Of a stretch of 64,000 nt of DNA, positions 36,711 to 45,852 are shown piece after piece. The notes beneath the pieces are model-generated. The model saw only the letters and a list, made by a program, of their open reading frames with translations, did no database searches and had not been told where the DNA came from. Source of the DNA: Desulfobotulus mexicanus (GTDB taxonomy: Bacteria; Desulfobacterota; Desulfobacteria; Desulfobacterales; ASO4-4); NCBI RefSeq assembly GCF_006175995.1, contig NZ_VDMB01000010.1:1-64000 (forward strand), written 5' to 3'. A program made the translations under genes and the position numbers. Each line of letters opens with the position of its first letter. The first letter of the stretch is position 1.

Positions 36711-36877
36711 AGCTGATTTTGTCGCTTTCCGCAAGTAAGTGGGACAGGGAACGGGTTTTATTCAGGAGTCTAAACATAAAAAAACCGATCTGTATCCTGC
36801 CCTGAATTTGATGGAAGCCTGTTTGAATGGGCAGATTAAGACAATTCTTAAAATTGTCAGAAAATATAAAGAAAGGG

Positions 36878-38476
36878 TCAGGGTGTGTCAAGCTGTGCCT
36901 GTATTCTGCCAAATCCCATGATGGCTTCCTTAAGACCTTTCAGTGTAAAGGGTTTCTGTATGAATGCGGTTATTTCGGGAAGCAGGATATCTTCTGGTTC
37001 CAGGTGCATCTTCTCATAACCGCTGGAAATGAGGACTGGCAGGGCTGGATTCCGTTTCCTGAGAGCCTGTATGGTTTTTTTTCCATCCATTCTGGGCATC
37101 ACCATGTCAAGAATCACAAGATCAATGGTGTCGGAATGTCTGTCAAAGAGATCAAGGGCTTCCTGACCACCGGAGGCACAGATGACCTGATGCCCCAGTT
37201 CTTTAAGCAGATCCCCAGCCACATCCAGAATCATTTCTTCATCATCCACAAGAAGAATGGTTTTTATGGCAGAAGCAGGAACAATTCCCCTTGCCTGATG
37301 ACTGGAACAGGGCAGGTGAATAATGAAGGTGCATCCCTGGCCTGCAGAGCTGTTTATGGAAATGATACCGTGGTGATTTTTGATAATACTGAAGGCCGAT
37401 GCCAGGCCCATGCCTGTTCCCTGTCCCTTCTCAAGGGTGGAGAAGAAGGGATCAAAGGCCCGTTTTCTGGTTTTTTCATCCATGCCTTTGCCCGTGTCCC
37501 GGATCAGAATACGAAGGTAGTCTCCGGCAGGAAGCTTGTGGGGACTGGTAAAGGTTTCTTTGAGAAAAACCCTGTCCGTTTCCACATAAAGGTCGCCGCC
37601 ATCGGGCATTCCGTGGGTGGCCGCATTGATGAAAATATAAAGGAGAACCTCGCTGATCTGGGAAGAATCAGCCATCACAGGGCAGATATTTCCGGAAAGT
37701 TCCTGGTGCATCTGGATATTTTTATGGGTGCGGGAAAAGATCAGGCCCGTCTCCTGTACGAGGGTATTGATGTCGCAGATGGTCCGTTTGCCTTCCTGGT
37801 CCTTTGAAAAGCCGAGAAGCTGGCGTGTGAGGTTGGCTCCATGGCGTACCTGCGCTTCAATTTTTATAAGGCGTTTCCATGCCGGTGTTTCCGGTTCCGT
37901 ATGGAGCATAAGCAGTGAAGTGTTGCCCTGAATTCCCATGAGAAGATTGTTGAAATCATGGGCAATGCCTGCGGCCAGCGTTCCTATGGCTTCCAGCTTC
38001 TGGGCCTGCTGCAGCTGCTCTTCAAAAAGGGCTTTTTCTTTTTCAGCGGCAATTTTGCTGGAAATATCCCTGGCCACTCCCCGGAATCCCTGCAGTCTGA
38101 GTCCCGGGCTCTGGATCAGAGAAACGGATATTTCTAATGGTATGGTGTGTCCCTTTTTATGGAATACTTCCAGATGGCTCAGTGCATGGCTTTCCTTTTT
38201 TTCCAGAGTGTGCCGGAATATCTGTTCCAGCCGTGTGGCTGATTCCCGGGGACAGAGATCCCTTGCCACTTTTCCATGGAGGACATTTTTGGAAAAACCT
38301 GTGATGTTACAGAGGCTCTGATTGAAAAAGGTAAGGCGGCCGCTGGTATCCGTTTCAAAGTAAATTTCAGAAATACTGTCCAGCGTCATGGTGTAACGCT
38401 CTTCCATTTTCTGCAGGCGACTGCGGAGCCTTTCATTTTCACGGCGCAGATTTTCTGTTTCTGTATTTCCGGACAT
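36878..38476 (-). CDS. PAS hybrid histidine kinase with receiver domain
   Basis: Protein of 532 residues without membrane segments. An N-terminal coiled coil (residues 5-30), a PAS domain (about 30-140), then HisKA with LAAGIAHDFNNLL, where H173 is the expected phosphoacceptor. HATPase follows with DTGKGMDEK and GTGMGLA. The C-terminal REC domain begins ILLVDDEEMILD and has VILDMVMPRMDG with its phosphoacceptor aspartate. There is no output domain, so a separate regulator is needed; none lies beside it. It follows alr by 18 bases in the same direction. Confidence 0.9.
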   Translation of the reverse strand: MSGNTETENLRRENERLRSRLQKMEERYTMTLDSISEIYFETDTSGRLTFFNQSLCNITGFSKNVLHGKVARDLCPRESATRLEQIFRHTLEKKESHALSHLEVFHKKGHTIPLEISVSLIQSPGLRLQGFRGVARDISSKIAAEKEKALFEEQLQQAQKLEAIGTLAAGIAHDFNNLLMGIQGNTSLLMLHTEPETPAWKRLIKIEAQVRHGANLTRQLLGFSKDQEGKRTICDINTLVQETGLIFSRTHKNIQMHQELSGNICPVMADSSQISEVLLYIFINAATHGMPDGGDLYVETDRVFLKETFTSPHKLPAGDYLRILIRDTGKGMDEKTRKRAFDPFFSTLEKGQGTGMGLASAFSIIKNHHGIISINSSAGQGCTFIIHLPCSSHQARGIVPASAIKTILLVDDEEMILDVAGDLLKELGHQVICASGGQEALDLFDRHSDTIDLVILDMVMPRMDGKKTIQALRKRNPALPVLISSGYEKMHLEPEDILLPEITAFIQKPFTLKGLKEAIMGFGRIQAQLDTP

Positions 38477-38494
38477 AATCGTCTTCCTGTATTT

Positions 38495-39628
38495 TTAGTG
38501 CTGCATGATGACCCTGGGAACCCTTGGCATCAGGCCAGTGACCAGTTCATAGCCAATGGTGCCAATGGTTTCCGCAAGGGTTTCCGCCAGAATTTCATCA
38601 CTGCCATCTTTGCCGATAAGGGTAGCTGTGTCTCCTGTGCAGACATCTGGAATACCGCTGATATCAATCATGCAGAGATCCATGCAGATTCTTCCCCTTA
38701 AAGGGGCCCTGCGTCCCCGGACCAGCACTTCCGCATTGTTGGAAAGAAGACGGGGGAATCCGTCTCCGTAACCGCAGGCAAGGGTGGCGATGGCCGTGGG
38801 TTTGCTGGCTGTCCAGCTGCGTCCGTAACTGATGGAAAAACCTGCTGGAACGGTTTTGATCTGAACAATTTTTGTTTTCAGACTGAGGGCAGGCTTAAGG
38901 GGGAAGGCTTCTTTATCCATGGTGACGGAAGGCTGGATGCCATAGATGGCAATGCCGGGCCTGACCATGTCAAAATGGCATTCGGGAAATGAGATCAGGC
39001 CTGCACTGTTTGCGGCATGGGCAATGGGCGGACGGAGGCCTGCACCTTCAAGGCTTGTCAGCAGCCGGGAAAAGGTCTGAATCTGATGCCGGGTAAATTC
39101 TTTTTCCGGGTGATCTGCCGTGGCTAAATGGGTGTAGACTCCCTGGATGCGCAGGCCGGGAAGGGCACTTATTTTTCTTACCGTTGTCACAGGGTCACTT
39201 AGGGCCTGTCCCGTAAAACCCAGTCTGCCCATGCCCGTATCAAATTTTAAATGTACTGGCAGTTTTTTACCCGTAGTGATGGCGACCTCTGAGATGCGCA
39301 GGGCATCATCCATGCTGTACACGGAAGGTGTCAGGCGGTAACGGATCATTTCCTTGATATCACTGGAAAGGGAAGGGCCGAAAACCAGAATGGGGGCGGC
39401 AAATCCTGCGGTACGCAGGGCAATCCCTTCTTCCATACGGGCTACGCCGAGGCTGGCTGCACCATTGGCAAGGGCTGTGCGGGCAACTTCGATGGCGCCA
39501 TGACCGTAGGCATTGGCTTTAACCACAGCCATCATGGAGGCTGCTGAAGAGCCTGCCCTGCGAAGGTTGCGGATATTTTCTGCAATGGCATCCAGCCTGA
39601 TTTCAGCCCATATGAGATGTTCATGCAT
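38495..39628 (-). CDS. alr: alanine racemase
   Basis: Protein of 377 residues. The PLP lysine is K37 in VVKANAYGHG. FDTGMGRLGF, HAANSAGLISFP and the second catalytic tyrosine in SISYGRSW are in order. GRICMDLCMID near the C-terminus matches the family. It makes D-alanine for peptidoglycan. Confidence 0.95.
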   Translation of the reverse strand: MHEHLIWAEIRLDAIAENIRNLRRAGSSAASMMAVVKANAYGHGAIEVARTALANGAASLGVARMEEGIALRTAGFAAPILVFGPSLSSDIKEMIRYRLTPSVYSMDDALRISEVAITTGKKLPVHLKFDTGMGRLGFTGQALSDPVTTVRKISALPGLRIQGVYTHLATADHPEKEFTRHQIQTFSRLLTSLEGAGLRPPIAHAANSAGLISFPECHFDMVRPGIAIYGIQPSVTMDKEAFPLKPALSLKTKIVQIKTVPAGFSISYGRSWTASKPTAIATLACGYGDGFPRLLSNNAEVLVRGRRAPLRGRICMDLCMIDISGIPDVCTGDTATLIGKDGSDEILAETLAETIGTIGYELVTGLMPRVPRVIMQH

Positions 39629-39775
39629 TTGTTCTTGGTCTCCCTTATCCCATTGAATCCTTTATAATCGACTTCTTTCCTTATGGTCTGGATGAAGGGC
39701 TGTCAAGAAGCATGGCAGAGAAAGCTGCAGGGGCAAGTCTTTGTATGTCGGTCTGTTTGGGATCATGGTGTAAAA
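39629..39775. other. intergenic region upstream of alr
   Basis: Short AT-rich stretch before alr; no gene or confident promoter seen. Confidence 0.4.
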
Positions 39776-39809
39776 AGCAATCCCGGCGGAGGGTTCCGTC
39801 GGGATTGCT
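39776..39809 (-). terminator. terminator of the thiolase transcript
   Basis: AGCAATCCCGGCGGA pairs with TTCCGTCGGGATTGCTT over a three-base loop. Read leftward, TTTTTAC follows. It fits the leftward thiolase gene, from which it is now separated by a foldback element. Confidence 0.7.
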
Positions 39810-39835
39810 TAAGGTCTGCAAAAGAAACAGATGTC

Positions 39836-40180
39836 GTAACTGTTCAGCACAGTTTTCCATATCATACCTGCAAGACAGATGCACAGGCTCCAGGCTATTT
39901 GCCCGTGACGCAATCTTATTCTGGAGCTTCTTGCCCTGTGCGGAAGCGGCAAAAACTCCCCGCCACAGGCAGGATAAGCTTTTTGATTGTCATAGCAGGC
40001 TTAAGCACGCTGCCTTTGTGGCGGCTCAGACAGTTTGCCGCTTCTTTCGCACAGGCCTGCAAAGCTCTGATCCGAAACGATTGCAATGTCACTTTCAAAT
40101 AGCCTCGGAGCCTTGCAATAGTATGAAGCTGCTGCAATTACAGCATTGGTAGTTTGGAATAAACTGTGCTGAATAATTAC
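39836..40180 (-). mobile_element. foldback (MITE-like) element, copy 3, 345 bp, inverted
   Basis: The same element in the opposite orientation to copies 1 and 2. Ends are GTAACTGTTCAGCACAGTTT and, inward from the right, GTAATTATTCAGCACAGTTT. The flanks CAGATGTC (39828-39835) and CAAATGTC (40181-40188) are 8-bp direct repeats with one mismatch. It lies between the thiolase stop codon and the hairpin that should terminate that gene. Confidence 0.85.
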
Positions 40181-40225
40181 CAAATGTCTTACAAGGTCAG
40201 GCTGCACAGGACAAATATGTGTTCA

Positions 40226-41431
40226 TCAGATATCCAGCGTCCACAGGGAGCTGACGGCGGGCCCACCCCCCACGCAGAGGGAGGCTCCCCCCAGCGTGGC
40301 TCCCCGCCGCTTCATTTCATAATAGAGGGAAACCACAATGCGCAGGCCCGTGCAGCCCACGGGATGCCCCAGGGCTATACCGGAACCATTGGCATTGACT
40401 TTGTTCATATCAAGCTTCATGCCAAAGTCCTTTTCCATCATGCGGCCTACACCCAGCCACTGGGCTGCAAAGGCTTCGTTGATTTCCCAGTAATCAATGG
40501 CGTCAAAGGAAAGGTCAGCCTGCTGCAGGCATTTGGGGATGCAGACCGCAGGGCCAAGACCCATAACTTTGGGGTCTACTCCCATATCACAGACATTCAC
40601 AAGCTTCATGAGGGGTTTCAGCCCCATATCCAGTGCTGCTTTTTTGGACATGAGTATCATGGCGGCAGCACCGTCGTTCAGACCGGAGGCATTGGCTGCT
40701 GTGACCACGCCATCCTTTTTAAAGGCAGAAGGCAGTGCGGCCATGGATTCCATGCTGGCATCGAGAATGGGATGTTCATCCGTCTCAAAGATACGGGTCT
40801 TTTTGCGGGAAACGATCTCCACAGGTACCACTTCTTCTTTGAAGACGCCCTTTTCAATGGCAGCCTTGGCCCGTTGATGGCTCATGAGGGCCAGTTCATC
40901 GCATTCCCTGCGGGTGATACCATATTTTTCTGCTATGTTTTCGGCGGTGATTCCCATATGGCCGGGGACCATCTCATCCACAAGGCCATCATGGAGCATC
41001 TGATCTTCAATCTGACCCGGTCCCATGCGGTAGCCCATACGACCCTTGGGAAGCATGTAGGGGGCATTGGTCATGCTTTCCGTTCCCACCACAAGGGCTG
41101 ACCGGGTTTTGCCCAGCATGATGTTGTGGGCGGCCACTTCAAGGGCGCGCATGCCTGAGGCGCAGTTTTGATTGACGGATACGGCACTGCTTTCATGGGA
41201 AAGGCCGATGCGCATGGCCACCTGCCGGGCGGGAAGGGAACCCTGCATACCGGGGAAAACCTGTCCCATGCAGATTTCATCAATCTGATCCGCAGCAAGG
41301 CCTGCCCTCTCAATGGCGTGGCGGCCTGCGGTCATGGCCAGCTCTCTGGCAGAAACATCCTTGAGGCCACCCATAAATTTTGCAATGGCCGTGCGGCAGG
41401 CACTTACAGCAACAACTTCCTGGATTTCCAT
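40226..41431 (-). CDS. acetyl-CoA C-acetyltransferase (thiolase)
   Basis: Protein of 401 residues. The acyl-accepting cysteine is C90 in NQNCASGMRA. The catalytic EINEAFA, GSGIALGHPVGCTG and C-terminal SLCVGGG motifs are present. It condenses or cleaves acetoacetyl-CoA or longer 3-ketoacyl-CoA. It has no fatty-acid oxidation partners beside it, so the direction of use is open. Confidence 0.93.
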   Translation of the reverse strand: MEIQEVVAVSACRTAIAKFMGGLKDVSARELAMTAGRHAIERAGLAADQIDEICMGQVFPGMQGSLPARQVAMRIGLSHESSAVSVNQNCASGMRALEVAAHNIMLGKTRSALVVGTESMTNAPYMLPKGRMGYRMGPGQIEDQMLHDGLVDEMVPGHMGITAENIAEKYGITRRECDELALMSHQRAKAAIEKGVFKEEVVPVEIVSRKKTRIFETDEHPILDASMESMAALPSAFKKDGVVTAANASGLNDGAAAMILMSKKAALDMGLKPLMKLVNVCDMGVDPKVMGLGPAVCIPKCLQQADLSFDAIDYWEINEAFAAQWLGVGRMMEKDFGMKLDMNKVNANGSGIALGHPVGCTGLRIVVSLYYEMKRRGATLGGASLCVGGGPAVSSLWTLDI

Positions 41432-41553
41432 TCGCTCTGTCCTCCATCAGGGTTTGATATAAGGGGCTGTATGGTCATCTCTCCTGTTTTTTTATCTGAA
41501 CCGGATTTTTGTGTGGCAAACAATAATCGGAACAGGGGGCGAATGTCAAGGGG

Positions 41554-42246
41554 TTAGCGGATGACGCACTGCCCTACATGGGGGGCAAGGAGTTTCTGAA
41601 TTATTTCTGTTTCTTCCGGAGTGAGTCCCCGGCCACCTTGAGTAAAAAAATCCGGTTTGTAAAGGGACTGGGAGGAAAATGTCTGCAGGGCGTAGGTTCT
41701 GGCTCCTTTAATTATCGGGATAATACGCCGTATTTTTTCTTCTGTAATAAAAGGATATACGCAGGTGGTCCGAAACTCATGATCGATTCCACTTTCAAGG
41801 ATCAGGCGGATACTGCTTTCAAGGACCTGCTCCATCGGAGCAGTGCAAAGGCCCGGGGAGTATTCCAAGGGATGGGTTTTGATATCCATGGCAATATAAT
41901 CAACCAGTTTTGCTGATATCACTTCCTTCAGAACTTCAGGTCTGGAGCCGTTGGTATCCAGCTTTACAGGGTATCCCAATTTTTTTACTTTTTCGCAGAA
42001 ATTGGCCAGATCCTTCTGCAGGGTTGGTTCTCCGCCAGTAATGGCAAGTCCTTCAAGCAGCCCTCTTCGTTTTTCAAGGAAAAGAAGAATATCTTCTTCA
42101 TGGAAGATGTCTTTTCCTTTCATGGGAATCAGGCCTAGATTATGGCAGTAGGGACAATGGAAATTGCATCCTTGGGTAAATACAAGTGCAGCAATTTTTC
42201 CGGGGAAATCAATAAGGGAGTTTTTTTGCAGACCACCGAAAATCAT
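41554..42246 (-). CDS. nrdG: anaerobic ribonucleotide reductase activating protein
   Basis: Protein of 230 residues, radical SAM. The cluster motif CNFHCPYC gives C27, C31 and C34. TGGEPTLQ and LDTNGSRPEVL follow. It is longer than E. coli NrdG and of the type paired with archaeal-like class III reductases. Preceded by AGGAAAAATTAAC as ribosome binding site and a TATAAT-like -10 at 42279-42284 (leftward); no clear -35. The nrdD gene lies 900 bases upstream, in the same direction, beyond a rightward lipoprotein gene. Confidence 0.9.
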   Translation of the reverse strand: MIFGGLQKNSLIDFPGKIAALVFTQGCNFHCPYCHNLGLIPMKGKDIFHEEDILLFLEKRRGLLEGLAITGGEPTLQKDLANFCEKVKKLGYPVKLDTNGSRPEVLKEVISAKLVDYIAMDIKTHPLEYSPGLCTAPMEQVLESSIRLILESGIDHEFRTTCVYPFITEEKIRRIIPIIKGARTYALQTFSSQSLYKPDFFTQGGRGLTPEETEIIQKLLAPHVGQCVIR

Positions 42247-42533
42247 TGTTAATTTTTCCTGGAAGGGGGTAGGTTGTTATTATATGCAGGCGCAGTCTGT
42301 TGGTATTGTGTCTTTCTGTTTAAGGTATCCTGTCTTTTGTCTGGTTTTAAGTGTTTTGCATGGGGCTGTTTTTGTTGTTTTTTCGGGATACGAATATCTT
42401 TTTCTTCATCTGTATTTTAGAAAGAGACTGGTATGGATTGTATCCACAATGATTACAGAAACGGCATGGAACTTATGTGTGTAAGAGAGCTGTGGGGACC
42501 AAAGCCGTTTTTAGTGAGGGTGTGGGAGGAAAG
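42247..42533. other. intergenic region between nrdG and the lipoprotein gene
   Basis: Divergent region; holds the candidate nrdG -10 (TATAAT). The rest is T-rich with no assignable gene. Confidence 0.4.
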
Positions 42534-42938
42534 ATGAAATCTTTTCAAAGAGTGCTTGTCTGGATGGTTCTTTTTTTATGTCTGGTTCCCCTGACGGGGT
42601 GCGGTACCCTTTTGTATCCGGAGCGCAGGCATCAGCAGTTGCAGCTGGACCCTGGGGGACGTCGTATTGATCCGGCCGTGGCAGTAATGGACGCAGCTTG
42701 TCTGATCTTTTTTATTATCCCAGGCATTGTTGCTTTTGCCGTTGATTTTGCAACAGGCGCCATCTACCTGCCAGGGGGCAGTGCGTCACTGGACAGTGAA
42801 AAAGAGCCTGCCATGGCAAGCCTTCCTGCAGATAAAAGAGAAATAGAAGATAAAGTCAGAGAGCTTGCCGGGATCTCTTTTGATATGGATGATCCTCGTA
42901 TGGAAGCCTTTGTACTGGACAAAGGTAATTCTTTTTGA
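42534..42938 (+). CDS. small lipoprotein of unknown function
   Basis: Protein of 134 residues. The signal peptide ends in LVPLTGCGTLL, a lipobox, and the start is set by GGGAGGAA before it. After the anchor comes YPERRHQQLQLDPGGRRIDPA, then a hydrophobic FFIIPGIVAFAVDFATGAIYLPGG segment, a pattern seen in small conserved proteobacterial lipoproteins. Charged helical tail. No function known to me. Stands alone between nrdG and nrdD on the opposite strand. Confidence 0.75.
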   Translation: MKSFQRVLVWMVLFLCLVPLTGCGTLLYPERRHQQLQLDPGGRRIDPAVAVMDAACLIFFIIPGIVAFAVDFATGAIYLPGGSASLDSEKEPAMASLPADKREIEDKVRELAGISFDMDDPRMEAFVLDKGNSF

Positions 42939-43018
42939 AATGAATTTTCAGGGTCTGCTGACTTTGGAGGTCTTGTTTTTTCAAAGGTGTTGATTCGATA
43001 AAAGATGCACAGTAGAAG

Positions 43019-43087
43019 AGTAACCGGAATCCGGCATCCAAACCCAGCCTTAAGAAGCAGTAAGCGGTTACTGGATTTGGGTGCCGG
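43019..43087. repeat. interleaved inverted repeats downstream of nrdD
   Basis: CCGGCATCCAAACCCAG (43031-43047) pairs with CTGGATTTGGGTGCCGG (43071-43087), 15 of 17 exactly and two by G-T. AGTAACCG (43019-43026) pairs with CGGTTACT (43065-43072). The order A-B-A'-B' allows a pseudoknot in RNA or two competing folds. No T-run follows, so it is not a simple terminator. Confidence 0.55.
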
Positions 43088-43139
43088 AGAACGCTTTCCT
43101 TTGCGGGGGAAGAATCAGGGACGGGTCCCCCTTAAAAAA

Positions 43140-45233
43140 TCACATGGCATCACTGAAGGTTTTTCGCATACGGAATTCCGTTTGTTTGCCGTTATTCCAC
43201 TGGTTTACCGGTCTCAGGTATCCAACCACTCTGGAGTAAACTTCCGTGGGGCCCTGGCAGGTGGTGCAGGCGCTTTTTTCTCCCCGGATATAGCCGTGTG
43301 AAGGACAGACACTGAATGTGGGGGTCAGGGTGAAATAGGGTAACTTGTAATTGTCTGTTATTTTACGGACAAGGTTTCGGGTGACCGCAGGATCCTGGAT
43401 TTCTTCCCCGAGGAAGGTATGCAGCACTGTACCGCCTGTATATTTTGCCTGAAGATCATCCTGATGATCCAGCACCTCAAAGAGATCATCGGAGTAGTTC
43501 ACCGGCAGATGGGTGGAATTGGTGTAAAAGGGATCTCCGCCCTTTTTGAAATCTTCCTCATTGGCGCAGACAATTTCCGGATACATTCTTTTATCTTTAA
43601 GGGCCAGTGAATAGGAGGTGCCTTCAGCAGGGGTGGCTTCCAGATTGAAGATATTGCCGGTCTCGTTCTGTATGCTTTCCAGTTTTCCACGGATATGGTC
43701 CATGATGGAAAGGGCGAAGTTTTTACCTGCTTCCGTGGAAATGTCTTCACCGATGAAGTTGATGCAGGCCTCGTTCATGCCGTTGATGCCGATGGTGGAA
43801 AAATGGTTTTTCCAGAAGACTCCGGTGCGCTCCTTGATTTGGCGCAGATAGAACTTGGAGTAGGGGTAAAGGCAGCCTTCGGTGAAACGCTCCAGTACCT
43901 TGCGTTTGATCTGCAGGGAGTCTCTGGCCAGCTCGATATTGTTGTCCAACAGGTTTTTGAATTCTTCTTCCGTATCGGCAAGGTAGGCGATGCGGGGCAT
44001 GTTGATGGTGACAACGCCAATGGAGCCTGTGAGGGGATTGGCTCCGAAAAGACCACCTCCCCTTTTCCGCAGCTCCCTGTTGTCCAGACGCAGACGGCAG
44101 CACATGGACCTTGCATCGTCGGGACTCATGTCTGAGTTTACAAAATTGGAAAAGTAGGGGATGCCGTATTTGCCCGTCATTTTCCAGATGGCGTTCATGC
44201 GGGGGTTGTCCCAGTCAAAATCCTTTGTGATGTTGTATGTGGGAATGGGAAAGGTGAAGACCCTTCCCCGGGCATCACCTTCCATCATCACCTCAGCAAA
44301 GGCCTGGTTCATAAGGTCCATTTCCGTCTGGAAATCTCCGTAGCAGATATCCATATCCCTGCCACCGATTACCACGGGTACATCTTTAAGGATGGAAGGT
44401 ACATTGAGGTCCATGGTTATGTTGGTAAAGGGGGTCTGGAAACCCACCCGTGTGGGAATATTGATGTTGAACACAAACTCCTGCAGAGCCTGTTTGATAT
44501 CCGCATAATCCAGTTCGTCATAACGGATAAAGGGTGCCAGAAGGGTGTCAAAATTTGACACGGCCTGGGCACCTGCTGCTTCGCCCTGAAGGGTGTAGAA
44601 GAAATTTACCAGCTGGCCCAAGGCCGTACGGAAATGGCGGGGCGGAGCACTTTCCACCTTGCCTGCAACGCCCTTAAAGCCCTGTCGCAGCAGATCCTGC
44701 AGGTCCCAGCCCACGCAGTAGACGGAAAGCAGGCTTAAGTCATGTATATGGATGTCCCCTTCCTTGTGGGCCCTTCTGATTTCCGGGGGATAGATGCGGT
44801 TCAGCCAGTATTCCGCCGTGATATCAGAGGAAATATAATTGTTCAGGCCCTGGAGAGAATAACTCATGTTGCTGTTTTCTTTGATCTTCCAGTCCATCTG
44901 CCTGAGGTAGTTGTCCACAAGGTCACCATTGACGCCGGAGACAATGTTGCGGAGCTGTTTGCGCTGTTCCCGGTAGATGATATAGGCTTTGGCCGTTTGC
45001 AGGTAGGGGGAGTCCAGAAGTATGCGTTCCACAATATCCTGTATGGACTCCACATCCGGAGAGGGCCCAAGGCGCATGTCTTTTATCAGAGTTAATACCC
45101 GGAGGGTAAGCTTGCGGGCTTCCCGTTCCGTGAATTCTCCGGTGGCTTTTCCAGCCTTTGTAATGGCTGCGGTGATTTTGGAAGAGTCGAATTCGACAAT
45201 ACGGCCGTTTCGTTTTTTAATGCTTTCGAGCAT
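43140..45233 (-). CDS. nrdD: anaerobic ribonucleoside-triphosphate reductase
   Basis: Protein of 697 residues. An N-terminal ATP cone (residues 1-90; SIKKRNGRIVEFD start) gives allosteric control. Glycyl-radical core follows. The C-terminal CPSHGYIRGEKSACTTC cysteines bind zinc, and the radical glycine is G671 in RVVGYLRP, 26 residues from the end. Makes deoxyribonucleotides without oxygen. Its promoter carries two NrdR-like boxes. Confidence 0.96.
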   Translation of the reverse strand: MLESIKKRNGRIVEFDSSKITAAITKAGKATGEFTEREARKLTLRVLTLIKDMRLGPSPDVESIQDIVERILLDSPYLQTAKAYIIYREQRKQLRNIVSGVNGDLVDNYLRQMDWKIKENSNMSYSLQGLNNYISSDITAEYWLNRIYPPEIRRAHKEGDIHIHDLSLLSVYCVGWDLQDLLRQGFKGVAGKVESAPPRHFRTALGQLVNFFYTLQGEAAGAQAVSNFDTLLAPFIRYDELDYADIKQALQEFVFNINIPTRVGFQTPFTNITMDLNVPSILKDVPVVIGGRDMDICYGDFQTEMDLMNQAFAEVMMEGDARGRVFTFPIPTYNITKDFDWDNPRMNAIWKMTGKYGIPYFSNFVNSDMSPDDARSMCCRLRLDNRELRKRGGGLFGANPLTGSIGVVTINMPRIAYLADTEEEFKNLLDNNIELARDSLQIKRKVLERFTEGCLYPYSKFYLRQIKERTGVFWKNHFSTIGINGMNEACINFIGEDISTEAGKNFALSIMDHIRGKLESIQNETGNIFNLEATPAEGTSYSLALKDKRMYPEIVCANEEDFKKGGDPFYTNSTHLPVNYSDDLFEVLDHQDDLQAKYTGGTVLHTFLGEEIQDPAVTRNLVRKITDNYKLPYFTLTPTFSVCPSHGYIRGEKSACTTCQGPTEVYSRVVGYLRPVNQWNNGKQTEFRMRKTFSDAM

Positions 45234-45347
45234 GGCATCTCTCTGGGGAAGTGGGGTTGTCGGCTGTTTTACTGACTGAGATCTTTATGGTCGCAGGATC
45301 GGAAATGAGCCTGTCTGGAAGAAAGAATCAATCTTTGTTTCTGGGTC

Positions 45348-45376
45348 AAGATAGGGAAGAGAGTTTGGGATGTCAA
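45348..45376 (-). promoter_or_regulatory. nrdD promoter
   Basis: Leftward TTGACA and TATCTT separated by 17 bases, a near-consensus sigma-70 promoter about 110 bases before nrdD. Confidence 0.7.
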
Positions 45377-45422
45377 GTCTGTATATTGCGCTGTTGTGTT
45401 TTTGTGTGACTGTATGTTGTGT
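45376..45422 (-). promoter_or_regulatory. tandem NrdR-type boxes upstream of nrdD
   Basis: Two 16-bp sequences, GCGCAATATACAGACT and ACACAACATACAGTCA (leftward), resemble the NrdR box ACACAATATATAGTGT. Their starts are 31 bases apart, the three-helical-turn spacing typical of paired NrdR sites. One abuts the -35. NrdR itself is not in the window. Confidence 0.6.
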
Positions 45423-45594
45423 TTGTTGTGGGATCTATCTGGTTTCTTGGGGAAAAACAGCTTCCCTGTGGAAAAAGATTTTTTCTCCCTTGGGCAGGGG
45501 GTAAAATATGTTCAGAAAGTAATTTGGCATTGCAAAAACAGGCTTTTTCTTTATCGATTAAAAAAGGCAGATAAGAAGGGAGAAGGAGATAAAA
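45423..45594. other. rest of the intergenic region before the small membrane gene
   Basis: AT-rich; ends with the AAGGAG ribosome binding site of the next gene. No further feature seen. Confidence 0.4.
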
Positions 45595-45852
45595 ATGGGG
45601 TGGGGGAAAAAACCGGTACATCGTCAGAAACACATACCATGGTATGATAATCAGGCAGCATGCCGGATTGTCTTCTGGATGCTTTTTCCCATACTGCTTC
45701 TGGGCATTGCGGGTCTTTTTGAGGCGATGAAAACAGAGCGCTGGCAGCAGAATGTCTGGGTCCCTGCGGCCATGAGCCTTATCAGTGGCTGGCTTATGCT
45801 GCGCATGGTGCTGCGTGTTATCCGCAGGAGGAAAGAGGATGGTTTCCGGTAG
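45595..45852 (+). CDS. small two-helix membrane protein
   Basis: Protein of 85 residues with a good ribosome binding site (GAAGGAG). Two helices (IVFWMLFPILLLGIAGLF and WVPAAMSLISGWLMLRMVL) and a basic tail (RRRKE). The middle loop KTERWQQN is charged. Unknown function. It converges on the Nudix gene and overlaps its end by 35 bases. Confidence 0.7.
   Translation: MGWGKKPVHRQKHIPWYDNQAACRIVFWMLFPILLLGIAGLFEAMKTERWQQNVWVPAAMSLISGWLMLRMVLRVIRRRKEDGFR

Noticed and set aside
42164-42484. 106-codon frame with hydrophobic stretch over the nrdG start
   Set aside because: Overlaps nrdG and its promoter region; hydrophobicity comes from T-rich DNA.
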